64,000 nucleotides of DNA from Enterococcus plantarum (GCF_001730295.1 NZ_MIKA01000034.1:124001-188000), one strand, 5' to 3'; positions 30,721-39,211 are shown, counted from the stretch's first letter. Notes: generated by a model from the sequence alone, not told the origin. Translations and numbers: made by a program.

Positions 30721-30763
30721 CAAAAAGAGGCAGGATGTGAAAACGTCTGCCTCTTTTTGATAA
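30721..30763. terminator. Bidirectional terminator between pstS and phoR
   Basis: Perfect 13-bp stem CAAAAAGAGGCAG (30721-30733) with CTGCCTCTTTTTG (30747-30759). Confidence 0.92.
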
Positions 30764-30765
30764 AA

Positions 30766-32523
30766 TCAGTTTTTAGGTAGTTTTACTATAAAAGTTGAGC
30801 CTAAGCCTAAATGACTATCGATCGTAACGGTTCCGCCTAATAATTCGGAATAATTATGCACGATTGATAAGCCTAAACCAGTTCCGCCAGAATGTCGACT
30901 TCTTGCTTTATCTACACGGTAAAAGCGTTCAAAAATTCGTTCTTGGTCTTTTAAGCTAATCCCGATTCCCGAATCCTTGACCACAAAATAAAATGTTTCA
31001 GCGAAACCAAAATCAATTGTGATCGTTCCATTAGATTGAGAATATTGAATGGCATTTTCAATCAAATTTTTAACGATTGGATAAAAAAGTTCATACTTTG
31101 TTGTATAGGTAATGGTTTCATCCCCAAGAATTTCAATTGATAAATTCTTTTCTGTGATAACTTTCCGGTAGGAACGCAGAATTTCTGTGATGAAAGGGTG
31201 TACGGTAACATCTTGATCATCGTATGAAATAGTTCTGCCATCACGAGAAAGTTGTAAAATTTCCTGAATCAATTGTTGCAAACGCAATGCGTCTTTTTGC
31301 ATGATTTCTAAAAATTGCGTTAAGGTTTCAGGATCATCTTTTGCTCCATCTAATAAGGTTTCTGTAAAACCTAGCAAAGAAGTGACAGGTGTTTTTAACT
31401 CATGAGACACATTACTAACAAAATCTTTCTGGATTTTTTCCAATTGCCTAACACGGGTTAAATCATACGCTATTCCAAGAACTTGGTAATCATTTCCATC
31501 TTCTTCTATAAAACGTAAAGTCATGTCTAAAATCGTTTCATTCAATGTGTCAGTTAGTTTGATTTCTTGGTGTATTGAACTTTTTTCTGTGATAACTTGA
31601 TGAATCAAGTGGATTAGGGCAGGTTCTTTAATGACGTCAAAGTAATCTTTACCAGAATCATTTTCATCAATCATTAAAATTTCAGTCATTTTAGGGTTGA
31701 TCAATTGAAGCTTCCCATCAATATCAATAATGAAGACGCCAATCATCAGCTCATCTAATAATGCGTGGAATTGTTCGTCAGTTGATGTATAAGCTAGATA
31801 CGTTTGACTCATTTGTTGGCTCAAGAGGTTAACAGTTTGATACAGTTCATTCCATTCCGGAGAATCTTGGATAATTGAACGAGCTTCGTCTGGGTATTTT
31901 ACAATTTTTTTCAAAACGGGTAAAACCGTCACCAACGGTTCATTTTTCTGGCGAAGTAATAAAAAGACAAATGCGGTAATAACAAAAAATAAAAGGCCTA
32001 ACGTAATTAGAATATAACGTCGAAATGATTGTATGCTATTTGAAAACTGTGCTGTTTCTTCTGACATACGAATAATTCCGATTAGTTCGCCATTTTTTTT
32101 AACTGGTAAAGCAAGATAAAGCAATTGTTGCTTTAACGTAGTACTTTTTCTTAAAGCAGAACCAAAATCAGCGCCAGACAAAACTGCTTTGATTTCAGGT
32201 CGGCTACTTCTTGATTGGTGAAGTGCCGAATCGATACTGTCGAAAAAAATCTCGCCTTTAGCATTCATGAGGGTCAAACGTTCGTTTTTATCAGTTGAAT
32301 AGTGTTTAATCAACGTTTTTTCTTGTTCTGAAAACTGTTGCGTTAAAAATAAATCTGGGGAAAGTTGATCAAGAATCAACGTGCCTTTTTTTTGCAAATA
32401 TTCTTCCTGTTGGGACAATAATTCCCTTTTGAAAAAGTAGTTTGTCAAAAGAATACTGCCCACAAATAAGGCCAGCATCATAATTCCAACTATCCAATAT
32501 TCAATTCGCTGACGTTTTTTCAT
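30766..32523 (-). CDS. phoR: Phosphate-responsive sensor histidine kinase
   Basis: A 585-residue membrane kinase. Order of parts: TM1 (~12-30), an extracytoplasmic sensor of about 135 residues, TM2 (~168-190), a HAMP-like linker, a PAS domain (~245-350), the HisKA phospho-acceptor in 'FVSNVSHELKTPVTSLLGF', and a HATPase with the N box 'NLIENAIQYS', 'DSGIGI' and 'GGTGLGLSIV'. It overlaps phoP by 4 nt. The order, neighbours and Pho box support a PhoR assignment; related kinases (WalK, ResE) differ in context. Confidence 0.88.
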   Translation of the reverse strand: MKKRQRIEYWIVGIMMLALFVGSILLTNYFFKRELLSQQEEYLQKKGTLILDQLSPDLFLTQQFSEQEKTLIKHYSTDKNERLTLMNAKGEIFFDSIDSALHQSRSSRPEIKAVLSGADFGSALRKSTTLKQQLLYLALPVKKNGELIGIIRMSEETAQFSNSIQSFRRYILITLGLLFFVITAFVFLLLRQKNEPLVTVLPVLKKIVKYPDEARSIIQDSPEWNELYQTVNLLSQQMSQTYLAYTSTDEQFHALLDELMIGVFIIDIDGKLQLINPKMTEILMIDENDSGKDYFDVIKEPALIHLIHQVITEKSSIHQEIKLTDTLNETILDMTLRFIEEDGNDYQVLGIAYDLTRVRQLEKIQKDFVSNVSHELKTPVTSLLGFTETLLDGAKDDPETLTQFLEIMQKDALRLQQLIQEILQLSRDGRTISYDDQDVTVHPFITEILRSYRKVITEKNLSIEILGDETITYTTKYELFYPIVKNLIENAIQYSQSNGTITIDFGFAETFYFVVKDSGIGISLKDQERIFERFYRVDKARSRHSGGTGLGLSIVHNYSELLGGTVTIDSHLGLGSTFIVKLPKN

Positions 32524-33233
32524 TTTTTAGGCTCCTGAAAGCGATAGCCAAATCCTCTAACTGTGACTAAATAAGCAGGGCGTTTTGGGTCAATTTCAAT
32601 TTTATCTCTTAGATGACTGACATGAACATCTACAATGCGACTTTGACCTGCAAAATCATAATTCCAAATGCGGTCTAACAACGTATCACGATCAATGACA
32701 CGATCTTTACGCTTGACGAAGTAGACAAGCAATTCAAATTCTTTCGGTGTTAACTCGATTTTCTTGCCGCGAACACTCACTTCATAATTTTGCTCATCGA
32801 TACTAATTTCACCTAATACCAACGGGGCTTTAGTCGTTTCATTAAATTCTTCTGTTTTATTTGCTGTGGGTTTTAGACGACGGAAGATTGCTTTCATTCT
32901 TGCCAAAACTTCTCTAGGACTGAAAGGTTTTGTTAAATAATCATCGGCACCAATCTCCAATCCGATGATTTTATCAACTTGATCATCTTTAGCGGTCAAG
33001 ATCAAAATGGGCGTGTCAATTTTTTCCCTACGTAGTGATTTTGTGATTTCTAAGCCATCCATGTTCGGCAGCATAACATCTAGAATGATAAAATCAAATT
33101 GATTGGACAAGGCTAACTCATAACCGACTGCTCCATCTTCTGCTGATATTACTTCATAGCCGTCTTTTTCTAAGTTAAATGTTAACAGCGTTACGATCGA
33201 CGGCTCATCGTCAACAACGAGTATTTTCTTCAT
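32520..33233 (-). CDS. phoP: OmpR-family response regulator
   Basis: A 237-residue regulator with an N-terminal receiver ('VVDDEPS' acidic pair, phospho-Asp in 'FIILDVMLPNMDG', Thr in 'ILTAKD', Lys in 'YLTKPFSP') and a C-terminal winged helix ('ELTPKEFELLVYF', 'HVSHLRDKI'). It should bind the TTTACA repeats before pstS. GGAG precedes the ATG on the minus strand. Confidence 0.9.
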   Translation of the reverse strand: MKKILVVDDEPSIVTLLTFNLEKDGYEVISAEDGAVGYELALSNQFDFIILDVMLPNMDGLEITKSLRREKIDTPILILTAKDDQVDKIIGLEIGADDYLTKPFSPREVLARMKAIFRRLKPTANKTEEFNETTKAPLVLGEISIDEQNYEVSVRGKKIELTPKEFELLVYFVKRKDRVIDRDTLLDRIWNYDFAGQSRIVDVHVSHLRDKIEIDPKRPAYLVTVRGFGYRFQEPKK

Positions 33234-33343
33234 CTATTGAGCTCCTTTAAATACGAAATAAACACAAGGTTATTTTATCATAGATTCCGAGCTATCAAAA
33301 ACTTTATGGAATGTTTCTAAAACTACTTTCAAAGCTAAAGAAA

Positions 33344-33352
33344 TGGTATAAT
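33344..33352 (+). promoter_or_regulatory. Extended -10 promoter for the DUF523 gene
   Basis: TGGTATAAT: the extended -10 TG at 33344-33345 and a perfect TATAAT at 33347-33352, 27 nt before the ATG. No clear -35 is present, as is common for extended -10 promoters. Confidence 0.65.
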
Positions 33353-33378
33353 AGTAAAGATTGAAATGAGGGAAGCAA

Positions 33379-33846
33379 ATGATAGGAATTAGCGCATGTC
33401 TTGGAGGGGTTTGCTGTCGCTATGATGGTCAAGCCAAAGAAATTACTGCCTTGAAAAAATTAGTAGAGAACGGTCAAGCCGTACTTGTTTGTCCAGAAGT
33501 ATTAGGTGGTTTACCAATTCCTCGAGAACCTGCTGAAATCAGAGGTGGGGACGGATTTGAAGTATGGAATGGTGATGCGAAAGTCCTTACGAATACTGGG
33601 GAAGATGTGACTGCTCTATTCAAACAAGGAGCCATCACAGCCTATCAAAAGTTAGTTGAACAGAAAATCACCACGATTATTTTAAAAGAAAATAGTCCGT
33701 CTTGTGGAAGTAAAAGCATTTATGATGGGACATTTTCTGGCAATCATCGTAATGGTTCTGGCGTTGCAACCGCCTATTTTATTGATAGAGGGCTGATTGT
33801 TGTTTCAGAAAACGAATGGGAAACCGCGATTGATCGTGTCAAATAA
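33379..33846 (+). CDS. DUF523 family protein, TudS-like (thiouracil desulfurase family)
   Basis: A 155-residue DUF523 protein. The family includes TudS, a [4Fe-4S] enzyme that removes sulfur from 2-thiouracil. Candidate cluster ligands are C7 or C12/C13 ('ACLGGVCCRYDG'), C38 ('LVCPEVLGGLPIPREPAE') and C109 ('ENSPSCGS'). Single-gene unit with its own promoter and GAGG before the ATG. Whether this member is a desulfurase is not known; the fold assignment is firm and the reaction is inferred. Confidence 0.8.
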   Translation: MIGISACLGGVCCRYDGQAKEITALKKLVENGQAVLVCPEVLGGLPIPREPAEIRGGDGFEVWNGDAKVLTNTGEDVTALFKQGAITAYQKLVEQKITTIILKENSPSCGSKSIYDGTFSGNHRNGSGVATAYFIDRGLIVVSENEWETAIDRVK

Positions 33847-34012
33847 GTTCCTGTGACTACCTAAAAATAATGTTCTAAAATTATTTTAACTGTTTAGTAG
33901 TAAAAAATAATGGAAGAACGCATTTTTATTAAAAGACCTTTGTGCAATTATCACCGTTATTTGGGACGATTGAGCGATTCTTAAAAAAAACTCGAAAATC
34001 AAAGAAGAACTA

Positions 34013-34041
34013 TTGACTAATCACCCTTAAATCGGTAATCT
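34013..34041 (+). promoter_or_regulatory. Promoter of ylxM-ffh
   Basis: TTGACT (34013-34018), 17 nt, TAATCT (34036-34041), 30 nt before the ylxM ATG. Confidence 0.7.
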
Positions 34042-34070
34042 AAAAGGGATTGAAGATAGGAGCAACAACT

Positions 34071-34409
34071 ATGGAAATTGAAAAGACCAATCGAATGAAT
34101 GCGTTGTTTGAATTTTACTCCACTTTGTTGACAGAAAAACAAATGAATTATATGGAGATGTATTATGCGGATGATTTCTCATTAGGCGAGATTGCTGAAG
34201 AATATGATATTAGCCGTCAAGCCGTTTACGACAATATAAAACGGACAGAAAAGATTTTAGAAGAATATGAAAAAAAGCTTCATTTATTTTCTGACTATAT
34301 CGTACGTGGGGAATTACTTGAGACACTTAAACGTTACGTGAACGAAACCTATCCGAAAGACACAGCAATCATACAGTATATAGAACAAATACAAGAAGTA
34401 GAGGAATGA
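34071..34409 (+). CDS. ylxM: YlxM family SRP-associated helix-turn-helix protein
   Basis: A 112-residue sigma-70 region 4-like helix-turn-helix protein ('[20 protein letters not shown]') that in streptococci stimulates the signal recognition particle GTPases. I use the ATG at 34071, with TAGGAG 9 nt upstream; a TTG at 34050 would precede the site. It is 4 nt ahead of ffh, the conserved arrangement. Confidence 0.9.
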   Translation: MEIEKTNRMNALFEFYSTLLTEKQMNYMEMYYADDFSLGEIAEEYDISRQAVYDNIKRTEKILEEYEKKLHLFSDYIVRGELLETLKRYVNETYPKDTAIIQYIEQIQEVEE

Positions 34410-34413
34410 GATT

Positions 34414-35832
34414 ATGGCTTTTGAAAGTTTAACAGACCGCCTGCAACAGGCAATGAGCAAATTACGTCGTAAAGGAAAAGTATCTGAAGCTGACGTAAAA
34501 GAAATGATGAGAGAGATTCGTTTGGCTCTCTTAGAAGCCGATGTCAATTTACAAGTTGTCAAAGACTTTACAAAAAGAGTTCGTGACCGAGCAGTTGGTG
34601 TGGAAGTTCTTGAAAGTTTGTCGCCAGCCCAACAAATCGTTAAAATCGTCGATGAAGAATTAACCGCGACATTAGGAACTGAGACAGTTGGCTTAAATAA
34701 GTCAGAGCGTATTCCGACTGTTATCATGATGGTTGGGTTACAAGGGGCTGGTAAAACCACTTTTGGCGGTAAATTAGCGAATCATTTGATTAAGACTGAA
34801 AATGCACGGCCATTAATGATTGCAGCTGACGTTTATCGTCCAGCGGCGATCGACCAATTAAAAGTATTAGGTCAACAATTAGACGTACCAGTTTTCGATA
34901 TGGGGACTGAGACAAGTCCTGTTGAAATCGTTCGTCAAGGGATGGCATTAGCTAAAGAAAAGAAAAATGATTATGTTTTGATTGATACGGCAGGTCGTCT
35001 GCACGTCGATGAAGCATTGATGGATGAGCTAAAACAAATCAAAGAAGTAGCGCAACCAGATGACATTTTGCTTGTTGTTGATGCAATGACCGGGCAAGAT
35101 GCAGTGAATGTTGCGGATAGCTTTAATCAACAATTGGGAATAACGGGTGTAGTAATCACCAAACTTGATGGAGACACACGCGGAGGTGCGGCACTTTCTA
35201 TTCGTTCTGTCACTGGCGCACCGATCAAATTTATCGGTTCTGGTGAAAAACTAACTGATTTAGAAATTTTCCATCCAGATCGTATGTCTAGCCGTATTTT
35301 AGGTATGGGAGATATGCTGACACTGATTGAAAAAGCCCAACAAGATTATGATGAGAAAAAAGCTGAAGAATTAGCCACAAAAATGAAAGAAAACAGCTTT
35401 GACTTTAATGATTTTATCGAACAGCTCGATCAAGTAATGGGTATGGGTCCAATCGAGGACTTACTAAAAATGATTCCAGGTATGAATAATATGCCTGGGT
35501 TAGAAAATGTCAAAGTCGATCCCAAAGATGTGGCTCGTAAAAAAGCAATGGTGCTTTCTATGACGCCAGCCGAACGTGAGAATCCAGACCTATTGAATCC
35601 GAGCCGTCGTCGCAGAATTGCAGCTGGTTCAGGAAATAATGTCGTTGAAGTCAATCGGATGATCAAACAATTCAAAGAATCCAAAAAAATGATGCAACAA
35701 ATGTCCAAAGGAAATATGGATATTCCAGGCATGGATCAAATGCTTGGTGGTGGTATCAAGGGCAAACTAGGTAAAATGGCCATGAATCGCATGGTGAAAA
35801 AAAACAAGAAGAAGAAAAAGAAGAAAAAATAA
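34414..35832 (+). CDS. ffh: Signal recognition particle protein Ffh
   Basis: GTPase that binds signal sequences and 4.5S/scRNA and targets ribosomes to FtsY. The 472 residues show the N domain, G domain (P-loop 'GLQGAGKTTFGGKLA', 'DTAGRLHVDE', 'TKLDGDTRGGAA') and a Met-rich M domain ('PGMNNMPGLEN', 'RRRRIAAGSG'). The C terminus ends in an unbroken run of nine Lys after Asn. A strong terminator follows. Confidence 0.97.
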   Translation: MAFESLTDRLQQAMSKLRRKGKVSEADVKEMMREIRLALLEADVNLQVVKDFTKRVRDRAVGVEVLESLSPAQQIVKIVDEELTATLGTETVGLNKSERIPTVIMMVGLQGAGKTTFGGKLANHLIKTENARPLMIAADVYRPAAIDQLKVLGQQLDVPVFDMGTETSPVEIVRQGMALAKEKKNDYVLIDTAGRLHVDEALMDELKQIKEVAQPDDILLVVDAMTGQDAVNVADSFNQQLGITGVVITKLDGDTRGGAALSIRSVTGAPIKFIGSGEKLTDLEIFHPDRMSSRILGMGDMLTLIEKAQQDYDEKKAEELATKMKENSFDFNDFIEQLDQVMGMGPIEDLLKMIPGMNNMPGLENVKVDPKDVARKKAMVLSMTPAERENPDLLNPSRRRRIAAGSGNNVVEVNRMIKQFKESKKMMQQMSKGNMDIPGMDQMLGGGIKGKLGKMAMNRMVKKNKKKKKKKK

Positions 35833-35837
35833 AAAAA

Positions 35838-35874
35838 GAGCTGACTCAGGTTGACGACCTGAGTCAGTTCTTTT
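35838..35874 (+). terminator. Terminator of ylxM-ffh
   Basis: GAGCTGACTCAGGT (35838-35851), TGAC loop, then a matching arm to 35870 and TTTT. Confidence 0.92.
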
Positions 35875-35889
35875 AGCTAAATCGCTAGT

Positions 35890-36441
35890 TTAACTATTCT
35901 TCTCTAAAAAAACAAGATAAGCATCAACAATCGTTTTGAAAAAACTCATAGTATTTTCAGCAATAGTTCCATCTTCATTAATTAGATTTACCACATTGCC
36001 GATATAAGCTTCTGGCTGTTGCAATGTAGGGACATTTAGGAAAACAAGTGATTGACGTAAATGATGATTTGCACCGAAAGCACTTAATGCACCTGGGGAA
36101 ACACTAACAACTAAACCAGGTTTACCATCCCAAACACTTTGGCCGTAAGGACGTGAACCAACATCTAAAGCATTTTTTAAAACGCCTGGAACAGAGCGAT
36201 TGTATTCGGGTATGATGAAAACAAGACCAGACAATGACTTTACTTCTTCTCTAAATTTCGTCCAAGCAGCAGGAGGCGTACGTTCATCATCAAAATCTTG
36301 ATTATACATTTCTAATTCATGCAAATCGACAAAAACAGGTTCATATTCTTTTGGGAACAAACTTGAAAGTGCATGTGCAATTATTTTACTATAAGAATCT
36401 TTTCTCAAACTTCCGACAAAAAAACCAATTTTTTTCTTCAT
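35890..36441 (-). CDS. NADPH-dependent FMN reductase family flavoprotein
   Basis: A 183-residue flavodoxin-like oxidoreductase of the NADPH-dependent FMN reductase/quinone reductase family. The FMN-phosphate loop is 'GSLRKDSYSK' and later conserved pieces are 'IPEYNRSVPGVLKNALD', 'WDGKPGLVVSVSPGALSAFG'. Substrate could be FMN, quinones or azo dyes. I use the ATG at 36441 because GGAGG lies just before it; the ATG five codons upstream overlaps that site. It is convergent with ffh. Confidence 0.85.
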   Translation of the reverse strand: MKKKIGFFVGSLRKDSYSKIIAHALSSLFPKEYEPVFVDLHELEMYNQDFDDERTPPAAWTKFREEVKSLSGLVFIIPEYNRSVPGVLKNALDVGSRPYGQSVWDGKPGLVVSVSPGALSAFGANHHLRQSLVFLNVPTLQQPEAYIGNVVNLINEDGTIAENTMSFFKTIVDAYLVFLEKNS

Positions 36442-36623
36442 AAAATAGTCCTCCATTCATTGAATAACATTGTTTATTTTATTTTAATTCGAAAAAGGTA
36501 GTTTTGCAAGAAATCACTATTTAATCATCAACACGTTGTATGCAATCATTATTCATTACTAGCTACTAAGAGTGTCAATAATAAGCGGTTTAAAGCTTTT
36601 TTAAAGGTGTCAAGAAAAAACTC

Positions 36624-36652
36624 TTTACAGCTTGCTGAAAATCTGGTAAACT
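36624..36652 (+). promoter_or_regulatory. Promoter of rpsP
   Basis: TTTACA (36624-36629), 17 nt, TAAACT (36647-36652), 40 nt before the rpsP ATG. A TG just upstream of the -10 adds extended -10 character. Confidence 0.75.
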
Positions 36653-36691
36653 AACATTTGTGATTAAGTTAATGGAGGTGTAATATATAAA

Positions 36692-36967
36692 ATGTCAGTT
36701 AAAATTCGCTTAAAACGCATGGGTTCTAAGAAGAGTCCTTTTTACCGTATTGTAGTTGCAGATTCTCGTTCTCCACGTGATGGACGTTTCATCGAAACTG
36801 TTGGAACATACAATCCTTTAAAAGATCCTGCAGAAGTAGTTTTAAAAGAAGATTTAGTTTTAGACTGGTTGTCTAAAGGCGCTCAGCCTTCAGATACAGT
36901 TCGTAACATCCTTTCAAAAGAAGGCGTTATGAAAAAACACCACGAAGCTAAACTTGAAAAGAAATAA
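36692..36967 (+). CDS. rpsP: 30S ribosomal protein S16
   Basis: A 91-residue S16 ('[20 protein letters not shown]', '[12 protein letters not shown]', 'VGTYNPL'). GGAGG lies upstream of the ATG. It is followed 11 nt later by khpA. Confidence 0.97.
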   Translation: MSVKIRLKRMGSKKSPFYRIVVADSRSPRDGRFIETVGTYNPLKDPAEVVLKEDLVLDWLSKGAQPSDTVRNILSKEGVMKKHHEAKLEKK

Positions 36968-36978
36968 GGTGACAGATG

Positions 36979-37224
36979 ATGACAGATGTGAAAGAGTTAG
37001 TCTTAACTATCGTTCGCCCATTAGTCAGTCAACCTGAGCTGGTCAACTTGGAAATAGCAGAATCAGATGATTTTATAGAGTACAATTTGACTGTATCGCC
37101 TGAAGATATTGGGCGTATCATTGGCAAGCAAGGACGTGTTGCTAAAGCAATTCGTACAATTGTTTACAGTGTACGTGTAGAAGGACCTAAAAAAGTTCGT
37201 TTAAATATCGTAGATGGCAAATAG
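36979..37224 (+). CDS. khpA: KH-domain RNA-binding protein KhpA
   Basis: An 81-residue single KH-domain protein ('GRIIGKQGRVAKAIRT', the GxxG loop) that pairs with KhpB/Jag and affects cell elongation and RNA metabolism. ATG codons at 36976 and 36979 are adjacent; AAGGTGA is better spaced to the second. In many Firmicutes rimM and trmD follow, but a terminator stands here instead. Confidence 0.93.
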   Translation: MTDVKELVLTIVRPLVSQPELVNLEIAESDDFIEYNLTVSPEDIGRIIGKQGRVAKAIRTIVYSVRVEGPKKVRLNIVDGK

Positions 37225-37233
37225 CACAAAAAA

Positions 37234-37261
37234 AGCACCCAAATTTTTGGGTGCTTTTTTT
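37234..37261. terminator. Terminator after khpA
   Basis: Perfect 10-bp stem AGCACCCAAA (37234-37243) with TTTGGGTGCT (37246-37255), T-run 37255-37261, and an A-run on the other side that can serve the convergent gene. Confidence 0.93.
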
Positions 37262-37270
37262 GTTGAATAA

Positions 37271-37609
37271 TTATTTTTTTCTAAATACTTTAATCTCAAA
37301 AATTGGTGCATCAAAAATGATTTCAGCTTCATCAATCATCAGACCCAGTAGGTGATAATCTTCTTCTTCATGGTGAGTGATACCAAGTAATTCATCATAA
37401 TAACTCTCAATGCTTAGATCTCTTGGTGTGTTTAATAAATCCAATAAATGCAGGACATTTTCTGGTTCTTCTTCAGTATTTCCTTGTATAGCAATAGAAA
37501 AACCTTCAGACGTAAAGTTAACACTAATACGGATTTCTTCAATGTCATTCGAAAAGAAGTAAGTCAATAATTCATCTATGATTCTCTTAGCTTTGTCTCT
37601 TTCTTGCAT
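37271..37609 (-). CDS. Small acidic protein of unknown function, coupled to the DUF1576 membrane protein
   Basis: I do not recognise the family. The 112 residues are strongly acidic, with alternating helix and strand segments and no membrane segment; the pattern 'EIRISVNFTSEGFSIAIQG' suggests a beta-hairpin. AAGGTG lies 7 nt before the ATG. It overlaps the end of the DUF1576 gene by 23 nt, so the two proteins are co-translated and may form a cytoplasmic partner/membrane pair. A terminator shared with khpA follows. Confidence 0.7.
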   Translation of the reverse strand: MQERDKAKRIIDELLTYFFSNDIEEIRISVNFTSEGFSIAIQGNTEEEPENVLHLLDLLNTPRDLSIESYYDELLGITHHEEEDYHLLGLMIDEAEIIFDAPIFEIKVFRKK

Positions 37610-38915
37610 GTTGTTTCACCTTTCTGATCTGTAAAATATTATCAAGTAATGGTACCATGACCGCTGCCACAAAACCAGTAGAAAATCCATTATTATAAAG
37701 ATTTAGTCCACCGTGAAGATAACTGACATTTGTGACCAACGACATATGTAAAAATCCGGCGATCAAGCCAAACGTGATGCCATAATATCCAGCAATTGGT
37801 GCTAACCCAGTACCGAAAATACCCGCAAGCACGACTGTTGTTTGGTTTACCTCGAAAACAGAAGACACTTGAGCGGTCAAAAAGACGCTAACTAACAAAG
37901 GGAGACTATTGAGAAGATGATTACCGAACGCACTAAAACCAACTGCAGATAAAATAGCGCCAACAATCGGTCCATTAAGTGTTGAATGACTGATTTGAGT
38001 ATAACCAACAAGCAACAAACCCATCAGGGCCATATTCATCATAGTAGCACCTACACCTGAGATAGAAATAAAATCAGTGATCAATTTCCCGGATGTTTTG
38101 CTGATATCTTTTAATCCCTTCAGCGAAAAATGATTGACAATAAACCCAAGCAAAAACATGATGAAAAATAAAAACAGCAGAAAAAAAAGAAGTTTAGTAT
38201 GATAATCAGTTGAAACTAAGTTTTTCCCTTCAATCTTCCAGCCGAACATCCTTAAAATACCAGTAAATAACATAGCAATAAGTCCAGAAGTAAAACCAAC
38301 ATTATATAACGAAAATCCTTTATGGAAGGTCAGAATATGCGAGGCTAGAGGTGGTAAAATCAACCCAATAAATATACCCACTGAACATCCTAACGGAATG
38401 GAAAACATCAAAGGTAACGAGATCCCAAAAGTGAGGTAACTAATAATAGGAGATAGGGCACTCCCAAATAAGCTGACAACGATAAACTGTGAAAAAGGTT
38501 TCTTTACAATGTTTGCATAAAAAAGCCCGCCAACGATGATCGGAATCGAATTATACATATTTTTTCCGAAAAATGAGCATCCAGATACTGTAAACAAAGC
38601 AGCGATCATAGGACCATTGATGGGAATATTTTCTTTTTTAGCAAGTAAAACACTAATTAGTGTAAGCAAACCACTATTAACAAACGCGCTGCCAAATGTT
38701 CCAAGTTCAATATAATCAGTTAATAAGTTGCTAGGTGAAGTTAAGATTCGAAGCATACCAGACCACAAAAACGAAAGAGGTTCACTAAATACGCCAATCA
38801 AAATTAAAATCAAGCAATAGCCAATCAGAAAATAATAGTTTCTATTCTTATCGATCATTTCTGAACGATTTTTATCAGTGTGTAAAAAAAGTGTCTGGCC
38901 ATTATTGTTAGCCAT
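37587..38915 (-). CDS. DUF1576 family polytopic membrane protein with internal duplication
   Basis: A 442-residue protein with about 11-13 hydrophobic segments. It is made of two similar halves: residues ~66-215 and ~279-420. Matching pieces include 'GPMIAALFTVSGCSFFGKN' with 'GPIVGAILSAVGFSAFGNH', 'NSIPIIVG' with 'NSLPLLVS', and 'GFSLYNVGFTSGLIA' with 'GLNLYNNGFSTGFVA'. Such inverted or tandem duplications are typical of secondary transporters and channels; the substrate is unknown. I use the ATG at 38915, with GGAGG 8 nt upstream. It is divergent from a TetR gene and overlaps a small acidic-protein gene. Confidence 0.8.
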   Translation of the reverse strand: MANNNGQTLFLHTDKNRSEMIDKNRNYYFLIGYCLILILIGVFSEPLSFLWSGMLRILTSPSNLLTDYIELGTFGSAFVNSGLLTLISVLLAKKENIPINGPMIAALFTVSGCSFFGKNMYNSIPIIVGGLFYANIVKKPFSQFIVVSLFGSALSPIISYLTFGISLPLMFSIPLGCSVGIFIGLILPPLASHILTFHKGFSLYNVGFTSGLIAMLFTGILRMFGWKIEGKNLVSTDYHTKLLFFLLFLFFIMFLLGFIVNHFSLKGLKDISKTSGKLITDFISISGVGATMMNMALMGLLLVGYTQISHSTLNGPIVGAILSAVGFSAFGNHLLNSLPLLVSVFLTAQVSSVFEVNQTTVVLAGIFGTGLAPIAGYYGITFGLIAGFLHMSLVTNVSYLHGGLNLYNNGFSTGFVAAVMVPLLDNILQIRKVKQHARKRQS

Positions 38916-38948
38916 AAAAAATACCTCCATTATCTATTTAATAACATA

Positions 38949-38978
38949 ACTATAGCTTGTAAAAGCTTCATCGGTCAA
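38949..38978 (-). promoter_or_regulatory. Promoter of the DUF1576 operon
   Basis: On the minus strand TTGACC (38978-38973), 18 nt, TATAGT (38954-38949), 34 nt before the start. Confidence 0.7.
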
Positions 38979-39052
38979 TACCATTTCAGTAAAGTCGAGT
39001 AAATTATCATGTTTTTCTGACATATTCATAAATATTGATAAAATCAGCCGCC

Positions 39053-39149
39053 AAAAGAGTGTAAAATAAAATTGTAATATTAATAAGATAAATAGTTAGA
39101 TAATTTAAAAATTATCATCAAGCTTAAAAGTGAGATATTACACTCTTTT
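39053..39149. promoter_or_regulatory. Nested inverted repeats in the DUF1576/tetR divergent region
   Basis: A 12-bp perfect inverted repeat, AAAAGAGTGTAA (39053-39064) and TTACACTCTTTT (39138-39149), separated by 73 nt. Within the spacer is an 18-bp palindrome GATAATTT-AA-AAATTATC (39099-39116). The palindrome has the size of a TetR-family operator; the outer pair could be a second operator set or a looping arrangement. Confidence 0.6.
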
Positions 39150-39211
39150 CTGTCACAGGTTAAGTCGTTTCACATGTTTATTTTGCTTTAAAAATTAAGG
39201 AGGGACTATTG

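Noticed and set aside
34314-34760. Minus-strand ORF of 148 codons over ylxM/ffh
   Set aside because: Antisense to two well-conserved genes, with no ribosome binding site or recognisable domain.
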